A stretch of DNA of 64,000 nucleotides. It comes from Iris pallida (taxonomy: Eukaryota; Streptophyta; Magnoliopsida; Asparagales; Iridaceae). Every line of letters starts with the position of its first letter. Position 1 is the stretch's first letter. Both the position numbers and the translations under genes were made by a program. The notes under the pieces are model-generated. The model was not told where the DNA came from. It searched no databases and saw only the letters and a list, made by a program, of their open reading frames with translations. Positions 22,308 through 37,520 of the stretch are shown here, piece by piece. The DNA lies in contig JANAVB010002199.1 in NCBI GenBank assembly GCA_029216955.1, positions 16,093,120-16,157,119 on the forward strand, read 5' to 3'.

Positions 22308-23514
22308 CCCTTTCAGGGCCCCGACAAAGATACTGGTGAGGAGCGCAGTCCTCCTTTGGAAGATGCCCTGTCTGTGACTGGAAGTACGTCAGGTACCGTC
22401 ACGGAGAGTCCTTTCCGTCGTATGGGGTGAGTGTTTGTGGTTTATACTTTGGGGGATAAACCACCTTGTTCCACTCGAGGGGATAAGGCTGGGGAATGCC
22501 CATCTTCTGGCGTTCCTCTTGCCTGTTCTTGGACTCGAAGCGCTCCCGCAGGTCTTTGATCATTTCGACCACATCCTCCGTAGAGCTAGGAGTCGGGAAA
22601 GGAGGTACCATCTGGATTGGAGCGTTTGAGGGCTCCGAGGTCCGAGGTGCTTCTGTATCCGAGGGCGCCCGTTGGAGGGGCACACTCGACTCCCCATTAG
22701 CTCCTGGGTCAGGACCAGTTGAAGGTGTCCTGATCAAGGCCGACCGCATCTCAAACACTGCTTAAGTCAGTGCTTGCATAGAGGCAGAGAGGGTTTTGAG
22801 ACCTCCCTCTAATGAGTCTATGCGCTGGACTATGTCCTGTGACGGCGCATCAGACTCGACATCATCCCCAGCCATGTATACTGTCCTGACACGGCCAGGA
22901 GTGGATGGATGGGTTGAGGCTTCGCTTTCGGCCTCACTCTCATACGAGGGAGTTACTTTTCCTGGTGTTTGGCCACCCCCAGCCACATTCTGGAGTTCAT
23001 CTTCAACAGGCGCATCTGCAAGGGTCTGATTGCCCTCAGCTCCGTCTTGAAGGACCTCTTCGTTTCCAGAACTACCCCCGGCGGTGTCCTGGAGGACATC
23101 CTCATTTTGAGGGGCATCAGGGAGACTAGCCTCGCCTTGATGATGAAGATCCGCCGCAGCTGTGCTTTGGACATCTTCGTCTTCGGAAGGAGGCTCGACA
23201 AGGGTCTGGCTACCCCCAGCTTCCTCCAAGAACTTCTTCTTCGACCGAGTGCCTTCAAACACTCCAGAGGTCGAGACAGCTGCTTTGGTTTTCCTCGGCT
23301 GGCTTTAGATGAGGACGAGGAATTGGCAGTCGGCCTCCGGATTGATGAGGAGTTGGAGATCACGTTGCATGAAGTAACCTTTGGTTCCTCTTCTGTTGAC
23401 ACCTTCGTCCCAAGGCGACGTCGGAGAGGTGTCGATGATTGCAGCCGTTGGAAGACCGACTATCTTGGTGGAGCTGCCGCCTTGCAACAGCAGTTGATGG
23501 TGACCACCGCACAA
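22308..23514 (-). pseudogene. Tat-2 gag N-terminal region, several stops and a frameshift
   Basis: Fragments in changing frames encode the start of gag, among them an acidic repeat-rich piece (23262-22762) and a piece ending LTPYDGKDSP (22399), typical of the border before the gag core. Breaks seen: an in-frame TAA near 23305, TAA at 22762, a TGA after GKDSP (likely an old Trp codon) near 22399, and a frameshift near 22345 before the open gag-pol frame. Gag would form the particle; this copy cannot. Confidence 0.75.
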
Positions 23515-24530
23515 GTATGCCCCGTGAGAGGCGCATCGTGCTTGTTGGTCGACTCTCCTGACCGGCGCTTGTGAGTGATCACGTTGCGCAGGTCATTGGA
23601 GGAGAGTGGTGCCTTCACACCCCCTTCAGACGTATGGCAAGGCCAAACGCCGGGGTGGTCAGGTGAGTGCTGCGCCCCCTGATCTAATACCAAGCAGGCA
23701 TCACGATCAGTAGTGGGGGAACCACAACATTTGAATCGACTTGAACGAACCTCAAACGCACAACCAGAGGAGGCGCGGGAGTTCAAGACCACCGAGTTTG
23801 CCTTACTCGACTTGGTTGTGCATGCAGTAGATGCGCCCAAGCGAGATGAGGACTTTGAAGGTCGACTCGTTGTTGGTACAGGAGCACCTGAGTCAACCTT
23901 GTACAGCTTGCCATCGGCAGCGCGCGTGATTGTAAGCGCGTGCCTCTGGCTTGCTGCTGGCATAGCACTTTTATGGCGCATGGCTCGTGCCGCCTTGGAT
24001 TTCTTCGTACTAGCCCGCTGGGGCGCATAGTACTCAGTATCCAACTTCTCTTCGCCATTACAGCGAGTGAGTCTGTCAAAGACAGAGGCTTTTTGTGGCG
24101 CATCAGAGGTGATGCGCGGGGCATTGGCTGCGCCCCTGCTCCGTCGACGCATCTTCCTCGCCTGAGAGGGAGATAGCTGGGGAACGTGGTCGGCCGCACG
24201 CTTCCCCAAGAGATGCGCCGCATCGGCGGGCGCACCTTGGTTGCTGAGAACGTCAGCAGGAAGGGAAGGCTGGATTGCTGCATCCCCTTCAGTGGTGGTG
24301 CCCGAGGCGTCGACCTTGCGTACCCAGGCCGTGCGGATCTTCTTCGGCTTTGGCAGCCGCTTCGAAGGACTCGCACTTCCTTCAGAAATGAACTCCTCGT
24401 ACGCCTGTTGATTGAGGCGCACGACCAGCGTCTTGTGGGAGGAGCCCACCTTCACGTCGTCGGCCTGTGACACGACTTTCTCGGAAGAGGAGAAAGAAGT
24501 CCCCAGCAGAGTCGCCAGCTTGTTTGCCAT
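23460..24530 (-). CDS. Tat-2 ORF1, starts inside the LTR (356 aa)
   Basis: The open frame begins at the ATG at 24530, 10 bases from the LTR end, and reads on through the primer-binding site (MANKLATLLGTSFSSSEKV). It is the first ATG of the predicted transcript. The protein is basic and Ser/Ala-rich (KRLPKPKKIRTAWVRK, QARKMRRRSRGA) with no domain I recognise. An ORF upstream of gag is known in Ogre-type Tat elements, and this may be its equivalent or an N-terminal gag extension. It ends at 23460, and the following coding sequence is in another frame, so its natural C-terminus may be lost. Confidence 0.6.
   Translation of the reverse strand: MANKLATLLGTSFSSSEKVVSQADDVKVGSSHKTLVVRLNQQAYEEFISEGSASPSKRLPKPKKIRTAWVRKVDASGTTTEGDAAIQPSLPADVLSNQGAPADAAHLLGKRAADHVPQLSPSQARKMRRRSRGAANAPRITSDAPQKASVFDRLTRCNGEEKLDTEYYAPQRASTKKSKAARAMRHKSAMPAASQRHALTITRAADGKLYKVDSGAPVPTTSRPSKSSSRLGASTACTTKSSKANSVVLNSRASSGCAFEVRSSRFKCCGSPTTDRDACLVLDQGAQHSPDHPGVWPCHTSEGGVKAPLSSNDLRNVITHKRRSGESTNKHDAPLTGHTCAVVTINCCCKAAAPPR
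24501..24518 (-). promoter_or_regulatory. Primer-binding site of Tat-2
   Basis: The minus strand reads TGGCGACTCTGCTGGGG two bases after the LTR end. The TGG start pairs with a tRNA CCA end. The sequence resembles the tRNA-Arg sites I recall for Tat/Ogre elements; the tRNA identity is inference. Confidence 0.65.
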
Positions 24531-26919
24531 TAAAATTGTTTGATTGAAAACTTTAATACAAACAGAACAGTGTTACAATATAGGACTTAGATGTAGTCCT
24601 AGGAGTACACTTTTGTTTAAGCTGGGTCCTTAGTGCCAATGGAGCGAGTGGTAATGTGTTGACTCCGTTGACGGGCTGACGACGGTTATCGGTTCTCTGA
24701 AGGTGTGGATTGCTCTGGGTGCTGGAGCTTGCTGAGAGGAGGAAGACGTTGAGTGTCTGTATCTGCCTCTCTGATGATTCCTTGTATGTTCGTTGTGGAT
24801 TCTGTGTGTGTGTGTGAAGGAGACGATCCTTCTATTTACAGTTTTGCAGGCTGGCTGCTCATGCGCGCATGTGGGATGCGCCGGTGTGGGGACGCCACGT
24901 GGAGGTTGCTGATGGAGGCGCGTAGATGATGCGCCCTGATTGAGGGGGAGAACTCTTCATACTACTGTTGTGAGCCGGCACGTAGCAGAGGGGAAGATCT
25001 TTCTGTTGCTGAAATCTTGGACGAGTTGAGTCAAAGGACACGTGTCATCGACCCATGGCTCGAAGATCTCGGATTTGGTGGGGGGAAGTAATCTGCTGAG
25101 CTGCGCCTTGATTGGGCGCAGGAGGAGGCTGCGGCTCATAACCTTTAGGGGTTACAAACTGTTTAGAGCGCATGGCTTTTGAGGCGCATGCAGGCGACTT
25201 TCCTTCTGTCTTTCGGGATCAGAGATCAGTCTGGGGCGCATGGCTTTTGAGACGCATGCAAAGCTTCAACTGGAGACTCTTCTTCTGTCTTTAGGGATCA
25301 GAGATCAGTCTGGGGCGCATGGCTTTTGAGGCGCATGCAAAGCTTCAACTGGAGACTCTTCTTCTGTCTTTAGGGATCAGTGAAGGGTCTGAGGCGCACG
25401 GCTTTTGAGGCGCATGCTGGTTTGGACGCATGGCCGTAGAGGCGCATGGCGATTTGGACACATGGCCGTAGAGGCGCCTGCGGATGGCCACGTGGCAGTA
25501 GCCGTCGGAATAAAGTCATGATGATGTTGACGTTGCCGACGCTTCGTTCTCTGAAAAAGCTGTCAACTGTTCAGACTTTGGGAAGCGTGCTGCCAACTCT
25601 GGTGCCAGTTCAGCATTTAATGTTTGTGACGTTCGATGGACAGCTGAGTGGGCACATTGGTTGGTGTTCCACTCGGCATGGAGATGTGAGGGAGGGCGCA
25701 TCCTCTGTGATGTGCCGGGTACTGTAGGGCGCGTCTGTGTGATGCGCCTGATGCTGGAGGGCGCGTCCGTGTGATGCGCTGTTTGGCTGGCGCATCCGAC
25801 ATGTCCTTTAATGACGCGGCTGTCTCGCTCCTCGAGTGCTATAAATAGCCGTTTGGCTGAATTCGAGGCGTCCGGTTCATCCATTTAAATGCAAATTCAT
25901 TGCACAGAATTCGGAGAGTCATCCACTTGGCGCATGGGTTTGATTTGCCCGGCCTATAAATAGTGGCATGGAGAGAAGGTTTGCTCCTCGTTCCCTCTCG
26001 TAATTCCAACATGAACTTGGATATGCGGGTGCATTCTGTTGATGAAGTGCTCCCGAGGGTGAAGATGAGACGTCGTGTTGTCTTCGATGCACTTGAAGGT
26101 GACTGTTACATCCAAAAGACGGAGTCGAGGGCTTCTGAGGCAGGCGGAAGGTGCCTGTTGCATCCAAAGATAAGGATGTTCGGGCCTCGTCTTCATTGTT
26201 CCGGAAGAGCCGTAGATCGAAATGGCGGTGCTAGGTTCTCTCTTCCTTCAAAGTGGGTGCCGCCCACTTTGATTGTGTTGAAAGCTCCTTGTGCCATGAT
26301 TTCGATCACGGTCTTCCTTGGTCTTTGGAGGCTCTTTCGAAGCCTCCCCTGGCCACAACTTTGCCGTGCTCTTCTCTTCCTTGGTTCCAGCCAGGGGGTT
26401 AAATGCTTTGTGTAATCGAAGCACTTATCAGGTGACCCTGGCTGGAAGAGCAGCACATAACTGGGCTCTGCTCGGCCAGGTAAGCCTGGTTGGAAGAGTT
26501 GCACATGACTGAGCTGCTGAAGGGATGCACATAACTGAGCTGGATGCACATAACTTAGCTGCTGAAGAGATGGTGGGATGCGCCTGGCTGGAGGCGCATG
26601 GCATCTGCTGCGCCTAACTGACAGCGCATGGTGACTGTTGCGCCTATCGGAAGGCGCATGGTGGTTGCTGCGCCTATCTGGAGGCGCATGGTGGCCGCTG
26701 CGCCTATCTGGAGGCGCATGGTGGCCACTAGCTGTAGATCTAGGATCTTTCTTTTGTAGAAATTCTCCTTTGTACAACCTTTTCTAGCCATGTAATAGAC
26801 TTTTATATATAAATAAAAAGTCCTTCTTCGAATGGCTTATTTGATTTTGCTGTCTGAGTTCTGGCGCATATAGTGCCTGGCGCATGGGCTTTCTGGCTGT
26901 GAAATTCCATGCTTCTACA
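24521..26919 (-). repeat. Tat-2 5' LTR (2.4 kb)
   Basis: This is nearly identical to 8211-10610. The promoter TATA box is changed to CTGTAAATAG type by a transition at 24839 (TATTTACA on the plus strand, against TATTTATA in the 3' LTR). The leader from there to the LTR end has no ATG except the one 10 bases from the end (24528-24530). Confidence 0.93.
26580..26729 (+). repeat. 30-bp tandem hairpin repeat, 5 copies (5' LTR)
   Basis: This is the copy of the 10271-10420 array in the 5' LTR, same unit number and period. Confidence 0.92.
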
Positions 26920-26924
26920 GTCCT

Positions 26925-27140
26925 CGGCAGTATCACCATAATATGAGTCGCAGAGTAACTCCTCCTCAGTAAGGACACCTACAACGTTATCCTGTCAGGA
27001 CGGGACCAAGTACTGATTTTAGCAAACTAGCATATGAAACATGGAAATGAACATAGAGGAATAACTGGAAAATATGGCATCACATAATCTATCATGGCAA
27101 GGACACATATGTCATATAGACAGATGTATATATAATATTT
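26925..27140 (-). repeat. Del-like 5' LTR, middle piece
   Basis: This sequence lies between the Tat-2 target duplication and the LARD target duplication. It carries no genes and joins 7881-8210 on one side and 34380 onward on the other once both insertions are removed. Confidence 0.55.
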
Positions 27141-27145
27141 AAAAC

Positions 27146-29199
27146 TGTAATGACCCGCTCCGCCCTAGCGGAACGCCGATTCAAACGGCAAATGCAACGA
27201 CTCAAACGAGCCGTCGACCCGAAGAGTTGGCATTGACCTGATGAAGAATCGATGCAAGGCTTACATTGGCCCGTCAAGATGAATCCAGACTTAGACTTTT
27301 AAAGGCGCGCTCGGAGTGTCGCTCGGCCGATGCGAACATTGCTAAGGTGGGTGGCTCCGATGAACCCGTCTTTGCTTAGCCTAGACACATAATAATACAG
27401 ACACTATCACTGAAATCGCTAGGCGATAACACCGTGCATGCTAATAAATGACCCAACGTACCTAGCTAAGGGATTAATCCCATCTTGTATGCTTGTATAG
27501 AATATGGAAAAGAACATGAAAAATACGAGAACTCTCGCACCGCGCTCTACGCTCGTGCTAAGGCACAAGCTTACGTTCAAGTCCCTTATGCGTTCAACAA
27601 AGAAACAATGAATGGTTTACAACAATGAAACGGGAAGACTATCAACATAGTCGTTCCGAGTAGAGTTTAGCAACATTGGAAGACTATGGGACCGATGGGT
27701 CGCCAAGGCGACTCCCGCACGGAAAGTTGTATAATGTATAAATGAAAGAATGAACGAATAAACGAGTGAATGAATGAATCAACGAATGGATGAATACGAA
27801 AATGAACCAATGAACGAATGGACAAGTAAGAGAAAGAAAAGAAAGAATGAATAAAAGATAAGAAGGAAAGAAATGGTTAGCGACAGGTGTGACGGGCACG
27901 TGCAACGGGACTCGCTATCCACGCTGTACGGACGCCAACCTGGTCGATAACGCATTGTGGCTAAGGGTTAGCCTATGACGATAAAATACGAAATGGTCGT
28001 AGACGGACCCGTGCACGAGTGATACGGATTCTGCGGCATGATCAAAAGGAGGATCGTGGCCGGCCTAGGCGGGATCAAGTCATGGCTTACGGGCTGCCTG
28101 GGTGCGGACTCGGCCACCCGGGGGACGTAAGTGCAAGATTATTTCAAGAGACTAACGGGGTGTGTGCCAGTCCTCACCCTACGCTAGTTGAGAAATACCA
28201 CGGCTTGGATGTGTCCAAAATGGCTTGTGATGCCAGCGACCGGTGCATATAGATTTAAGTGGGCTTTGCTAGTGGCAATCTACGTGCAAGTCCTTGCATT
28301 GAAATCAAAGTAGTCTAAGTTAACTGTACAAAGCACCTTCTGAATAGGCTTGAATATAACACACAAAATGATCAAGAGTTCTTCGAGCAAACGAGTTAGA
28401 AAACGTGCCTACGACGTGCTAGAACCCGAGACAAGGACACGCACTTGACATTGATTGCTTTCATGAATTACGTTAAGTTATTTCATATGAATTGTTGACT
28501 AACTTGGTTTACGTTGGACAGGAAAGGCCGTACGGTAAGTATGGGTAAGTCGTGCATGTATTTCCAAGCGACACTTGAATTTGGCAACACGGGATAGGTT
28601 ATGACATATGTCATGAAATTGATCCTAAGGCAAGATTAGAAAGACAATGAATGATAGAGATGCACAAAAGTGAATGGAACGTGTTTGGTAATGATAGCAT
28701 TGTGGGCGAGCTAGCCTCTCCACCAGTGCATAACAATGTACTGATAACCCCACAGTCTGCTTGCAGGATGTAGGAGACGCCGGCGGGTGCGGAGCTTCCA
28801 TCGAACGTGCTAAGGCACGGAGCCATCTCTGGAGCCTTGGAGCGTTGCAAGGAGCTGAAGCACCATATACATGACATAATGTATCGGAACATCGCCATGA
28901 ATCATTCCATGTTGTAAGCCTCTTGGCACGCCTTTTATGTTTCAGAGAGAGAGAGAGCTTGAGCGATTTGTAATATCGGCCTAGCGTCGCTTGTAAACTT
29001 CTTGAATATCAATAAAGAGTTGAATTCGCTTCAATTTGTGTTCATTTACTTTCTGCTGCAAATGGGGACACTCTGTGCGACTCTGTGACCTAGCTCAAAT
29101 CGGCCGTTTCTGGACTTAGCCTTGCACAGGCGCAACCTAGGCCCGTACGACATCACGCCTTAGCGAGGACGATCGCTCCTGCGGGAGCGGGGCGTGACA
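27146..29199 (+). repeat. LARD 5' LTR (2,054 bp)
   Basis: Starts TGTAATGACCCGC, ends GGGGCGTGACA, with AATAAAG near 29012. A GAAT/GAAC-rich low-complexity tract lies at about 27745-27870. Plus-orientation ORFs in it are short and unrecognised. Confidence 0.92.
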
Positions 29200-29202
29200 G
29201 AT

Positions 29203-29214
29203 TGGTATCAGAGC
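29203..29214 (+). promoter_or_regulatory. LARD primer-binding site (initiator tRNA-Met)
   Basis: TGGTATCAGAGC, three bases after the LTR, is the standard plant site complementary to the 3' end of initiator tRNA-Met. Confidence 0.85.
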
Positions 29215-32200
29215 ACGGCTTTACGTCCTTGGACTTCATTTCGATTTTCTCAGTTCTGAAAGCTCGGTTTTGAAACAAAAGAAGTGTACGCTCTCTCTCA
29301 TTGTGCCTTGGGATGTTCCATACAATAAGTCTAATATTTTCAAAACCTTGTACAAGTACTCGGTTGAACGGGATCGATAGGCGAAGGCCTTTGTGCCACC
29401 ACGACGGACTTAAGTCGAAAGAAAACTAAAATGCTAGAAGTTAGAAAACGCAAGGCGTGCTTGAATAACCTTACGCTGACAGCAAACGAGTACACGAGAC
29501 CAAAGTATAGTCCGAACGGGATGGTTATGCACGCAGCCTTTTGGCTAAGTTGTGCAGAGTATCGCGCACCTAGACCTTCTGGTGCAAACGAGTTGCGAGT
29601 GAGATCGATTATCGCTCGAACGAGAATAAATGAGCATGCGAACTCGAATATAGTCCGCACGGGATAGCTATCGACACGACCTTTTGGTTATGTTGTGCCG
29701 CGTGTCGCGCACCTCGACTTTTGGTACAATCGAGTTGCGAGCGATATCAAGTACCGCTCGGTCGGGAACGAAGCTACACTTAGAGTGTATATCGATAGGA
29801 ACGCTATCAAACTAACGCTTAGGCGTGCACGAAAGATTGGCTTGGATTTTGAGGATTAGTGCGAACGACTTAGTACGTCGAGGCGACGTGAGCGACTACG
29901 CTAGAGATTCGTCGAACGAATCTGAAGGATGTCTTAGCGCATGACACGAACGTGATTGAGGACTAGATCGTATAGCTTGAATTCGAGTGGTGTATGTGAT
30001 AGGTTCGGAGAAGAATAAGAATGAGTGTCGACGACTAGTCGAGTGGCTCGAACCCCTGAGTGGCGTATGGACGTCATAGAAATTGTTCGAGCGAGACTAA
30101 AGGATTTACGAATCGTACGAGTATGTCGGCAAGCGATACGATCGCACAAAGCCTTAGAACGTGTCACACTTAGTTGGTCGTGACTTCAAAAGTCCCAAAC
30201 GAGATGTCGCTGGACAACTTGTCAATGGGCAACGCGAGTTAGAAAATAGTTCGGAACGATGAATAAAAATGAATGGTCTTGATCGAGGAAACTTAGAGGA
30301 TCGCGCGTACGATTTTGGATTGATTCAAATGAATTGTGACTTGAGTTTGAACAATGATCTTGAAACTAGCTTGAGGAATAGCAGTTGAACTTGATCTTGA
30401 ATATTAAATGAAATTGTGGAATATTCAACTCGGACAACAGTATCAACGCACGACTCGAAATCGGTTGCAAAGGAAGATCGTCAGGTTACGCATATCGTCG
30501 ATGGTATTGAGGCGTATCAAAGATCGATATGCGATAACTCGGGGGTACTCTGACTCGACGAATGACGATCGTGCAAATATCATTGTTCCGTTGGATGCTA
30601 TACTTGGGATGTTAAAAATGTGTCGAGGAAAATATAGACTTGGCTCGAGGATTTTCTAGTTGAACACATGACGGTCAGACTGTCGAATTGATTTGGCTTG
30701 GATGAAAATGTGAATGCTTGAATTTGCTTCGTTGACAACCACAACGTTGTCATTCTTGTCTTATGCGAGCGCAACTCCAGCCTCGCACATGCGTCGCGTC
30801 GAATTATGACGATCACTCCGCGTGAGCGCTGATATGGTGATTCATACAGCGGAGTGATTGAACTTGGATGGCATGGCAATCTGATTGCTTCGACTTATGG
30901 TTTGACGCGAAGGTGGACTCGAGAATGAATTTGTGTGCTTGAAGAATTGAACTTGAGGATTGACTAGGTCCAATTCGCGTATCGAGAATGGGTTAGTCTA
31001 AAACTCAAACAAGAGTTACGCCCCGATGAGAATGATTATTCCGTGGGAGCGTTGCATGGTGATTCATGAACCGCCGTGGATAATCGGACTCGCGTGAGAT
31101 TGGGGCGCAATGTATTATCGAGCTGGATGACCTCGTGATCGAATACATGAATTGGTTAGAACTGGTGATTGAACGGAATTGAATATGTGTAACGTAAGTA
31201 TTGATGCGAATTAGGTGATCATGCTCAATGTTTAGAAATTTGAGTGAAACGAACTTGGGTAGAAACTCCCGTACAAGCGAGCAAATGGTTTGACCATAGG
31301 ATTTGGGGCGAGCGTCGTGCAACGACCTTGCGCGACGAGCTACGGACCTGACGTGTAACTATGACCTTGTGAGCTGACCTAGCGGATAGGCGGACGACCC
31401 TATGCCGAGTGATTGAACCTGTGCGATGGCATTTACAGTATCGTCTGGACGGACGATAGACTTGGGCAGCAATACTTAGAGTAGGATGGGAACTGTGAGT
31501 GTGCGTGAACGACGGTAAGATTGGTCCCAAACGAAGTGAATGATAGAAATGGATGATGCACAAGTAAAGTTGGGATAACAAATTGAATCATTGATTGGAA
31601 GACGTACTCGGTGATAGTGCGATACTTGATCTAGAATTGGACGGAAATTACTTAGACTTGGTCGACCCTGCTAAGAAGAAATCGTATCAATTTCGTTGAC
31701 AAGTGCACTTGAGAAGCGAATCGAATCATCTCGAGGACCGAGATAAACGATATGTGATACATACATGAGTTCGGTTTTAAATCGAAGTTAGCAAAATGAT
31801 CGGCAAATCGAAACTATCACGAGTAGCTTGTCCGACTTCGATAGTCGCTAAGCTTGGTTGAAATGTACGTATTCGGGGGACGCCTTGAATGCGTGCACGA
31901 TCCAAACTCAGCGATATGATGAACTCGAATGCAGCTGCAAGTGGGTGTTGAGATGCGCATGAACGAATGAGTGAGTTTGCCTCAGCTTTCGTCTCTCACA
32001 TTTGACGAACTACAACGCACCTCGTGCGACCGTTTCAGTCCTATGATACGTCGAAGTAGCAACCGAGTCGAAGAAATACTTGAATTGAATAAGTGCCATC
32101 AACTCTAAAATGAATGAAAAGTTACTCAATAAAATCGACCAAACGTATGCGACACGAAACTTGGAAAGGTACCGAGCATGGTTCGATGCCATCGAACGAT

Positions 32201-32312
32201 AGAGCCGTTCGATAGGATTGCCTAAGAAACACGACGACGCGAGTTAAGGAATGGGAGGATGACCTGCACTCAAGAAGTCTCGAGGACGAGACTTATTTTG
32301 AGTGGTGTATTA
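29215..32312 (+). other. LARD internal region, no coding capacity
   Basis: About 3.1 kb rich in CGA/TCG-type words. A diverged tandem duplication of about 143 bp starts TATAGTCCGAAC at 29506 and TATAGTCCGCAC at 29649. No retrotransposon domain can be read in any frame. Confidence 0.7.
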
Positions 32313-34374
32313 TGTAATGACCTGCTCCGCCCTAGCGGAACGCCGATTCAAACGGCAAATGCAACGACTCAAACGAGCCGTCGACCCGAAGAGTTGGCAT
32401 CGACCTGATGAAGAATCGATGCAAGGCTTACATTGGCCCGTCAAGATGAATCCAGACTTAGACTTTCAAAGGCGCGCTCGGAGTGTCGCTCGGCCGATGC
32501 GAACATTGCTAAGGTGGGTGGCTCCGATGAACACGTCTTTGCTTAGCCTAGACACATAATAATACAGACACTATCACTGAAATCGCTAGGCGATAACACC
32601 GTGCATGCTAATAAATAACCCAACGCACCTAGCTAAGGGATTAATCCTATCTTGTATGCTTGTATAGAATATGGAAAGGAACATAAAAAATACGATAACT
32701 CTCGTACCGCGCTCCATGCTCGTGCTAAGGCACAAGCTTACGTTCAAGTTCCTTATGCGTTCAACAATAAAACAATGAATGGTTTACAACAATGAAACGG
32801 GAAGACTATCAACATAGTCATTCCGAGTAGAGTTTAGCAACATCGAACGACTATGGGACCGATGGGTCGCCAAGGCGACTCCCGTACGGGAAGTTGCATA
32901 ATGTATAAATGAAAGAATGAACGAATAAACGAGTGAATGAATGAATCAACGATGGATGAATACGAAAATGAACCAATGAACGAATGGACAAGTGAAAGAA
33001 AGAAAAGAAAGAATGAATAAAAGATAAGAAGGAAAGAAATGGTTAGCGACAGGTGTGACGGGCACGTGCAACGGGGCTCGCTACCCGCGCTGCACGGACG
33101 CCAACCTGGTCGATAACGCATTGTGGCTAAGGGTTAGCATATGACGATAAAATACGAAATGGTCGTGGACGGACCCGTGCACGGGTGATACGGATTCCGC
33201 GGCATGATCAAAGGGAGGATCGTGGCCGGCCTAGGCGGGATCAAGTCATGGCTTACGGGCTGCCTGGGTGCGGACTCGGCCACCCGGAGGACGTAAGTGC
33301 AGGAGTATTTCAAGAGACTAACGGGGTGTGTGCCAGTCTTCACCCTACGCTAGTTGAGAAATACCACGGCTTGGATGTGTCCAAAATGGCTTGTGATGCC
33401 AGCGACCGGTGCATGTAGATTTAAGTGGACTTTGCTAGTGGCAATCCACGTGCAAGTCCTTGCATTGAAATCAAAGTAGTCTAAGTTAACTGTACAAAGC
33501 ACCTTCTGAATAGGCTTGAATATAACACATAAAATGATCAAGAGTTCTTCGAGCAAACGAGTTAGAAAACGTGCCTACGACGTGCTAGAACCCGAGACAA
33601 GGACACGCACTTGACATTGATTGCTTTCATGAATTACGTTAAGTTATTTCATATAAATTTTTGACTAACTTGGTTTACGTTGGACAGGGAAGGCCGGACG
33701 ATAAGTATGGGTAAGTCGTGCATGTATTTCCATGCGACACTTGAATTTGGCAACACGGGATAGGTTATGACATATGCCATAAAATTGATCCTAAGGCAAG
33801 ATTAGAAAGACAATGAATGATAGAGATGCACAAAAGTGAATGGAACGTATTTGGTAATGATAGCATTGTGGGCGAGCTAGCCTCCCCACCAGTGCATAAC
33901 AATGTACTGATAACCCCACAGTCTGCTTGCAGGATGCAGGATGCAGGAGACGCCGACGGGTGCGGAGCTTCCATCGAACGTGCTAAGGCGCGGAGCCATC
34001 TCTGGAGCCTTGGAGCGTTGCAAGGAGCTGAAGCACCATATACAAGACATAATGTATCGGAACATCGCCATGAATTATTCCATGTTGCAAGCCACTTGGC
34101 ACGCCTTTTATGTTTCAGAGAGAGAGAGAGAGCTTGAGCGATTTGTAATATCGGCCTAGCGCCGCTTGTAAACTTCTTGAATATCAATAAAGAGTTGAAT
34201 TCGCTTCAATTTGTGTTCATTTACTTTCTGCTGCAAATGGGGACACTCTGTGCGACTCTGTGGCCTAGCTCAAATCGGCCGTTTCTGGACTTAGCCTTGC
34301 ACGGGCGCAACCTAGGCCCGTGCGGCATCACGCCTTAGCGAGGGCGATCGCTCCTGCGGGAGCGGGGCGTGACA
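32313..34374 (+). repeat. LARD 3' LTR (2,062 bp)
   Basis: This is a direct repeat of 27146-29199 with scattered, mostly single-base differences and a few small indels (for example a duplicated ATGCAGG near 33940). Confidence 0.92.
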
Positions 34375-34379
34375 AAAAC

Positions 34380-37520
<3,141 letters not shown>

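Larger units (their letters stand above)
8206..26924 (-). mobile_element. Tat-2: complete Tat-lineage Ty3/Gypsy retrotransposon (18.7 kb)
   Basis: Two 2.4-kb LTRs (8211-10610 and 24521-26919) flank 13.9 kb, with a perfect 5-bp target duplication GTCCT at 8206-8210 and 26920-26924. The element reads on the minus strand: 5' LTR at the right, primer site, ORF1, gag, protease, RT, RNase H, second (archaeal-type) RNase H, integrase, then an antisense gene, polypurine tract and 3' LTR. A dual RNase H and an antisense ORF before the 3' LTR are known traits of the Tat lineage. Eight mismatches in the first 320 aligned LTR bases, all transitions, suggest a fairly recent insertion. Nonsense codons and frameshifts make it non-autonomous now. 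Confidence 0.95.
27141..34379 (+). mobile_element. LARD-like non-autonomous LTR retrotransposon (7.2 kb)
   Basis: Direct repeats 27146-29199 and 32313-34374 start TGTAATGACC and end GCGTGACA, with a perfect 5-bp target duplication AAAAC (27141-27145, 34375-34379). A primer site (TGGTATCAGAGC) follows the first LTR. The 3.1-kb interior has no gag or pol frame longer than about 118 codons on either strand. Its last bases before the 3' LTR (CTCGAGGACGAG...) recall the end of Del/Tekay pol, so it may be mobilised by such elements. This matches large retrotransposon derivatives. A canonical polypurine tract is not seen. Confidence 0.88.

Noticed and set aside
29340..32192. Short ORFs in the LARD interior
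   Set aside because: No retrotransposon motifs, scattered on both strands, lengths expected by chance.
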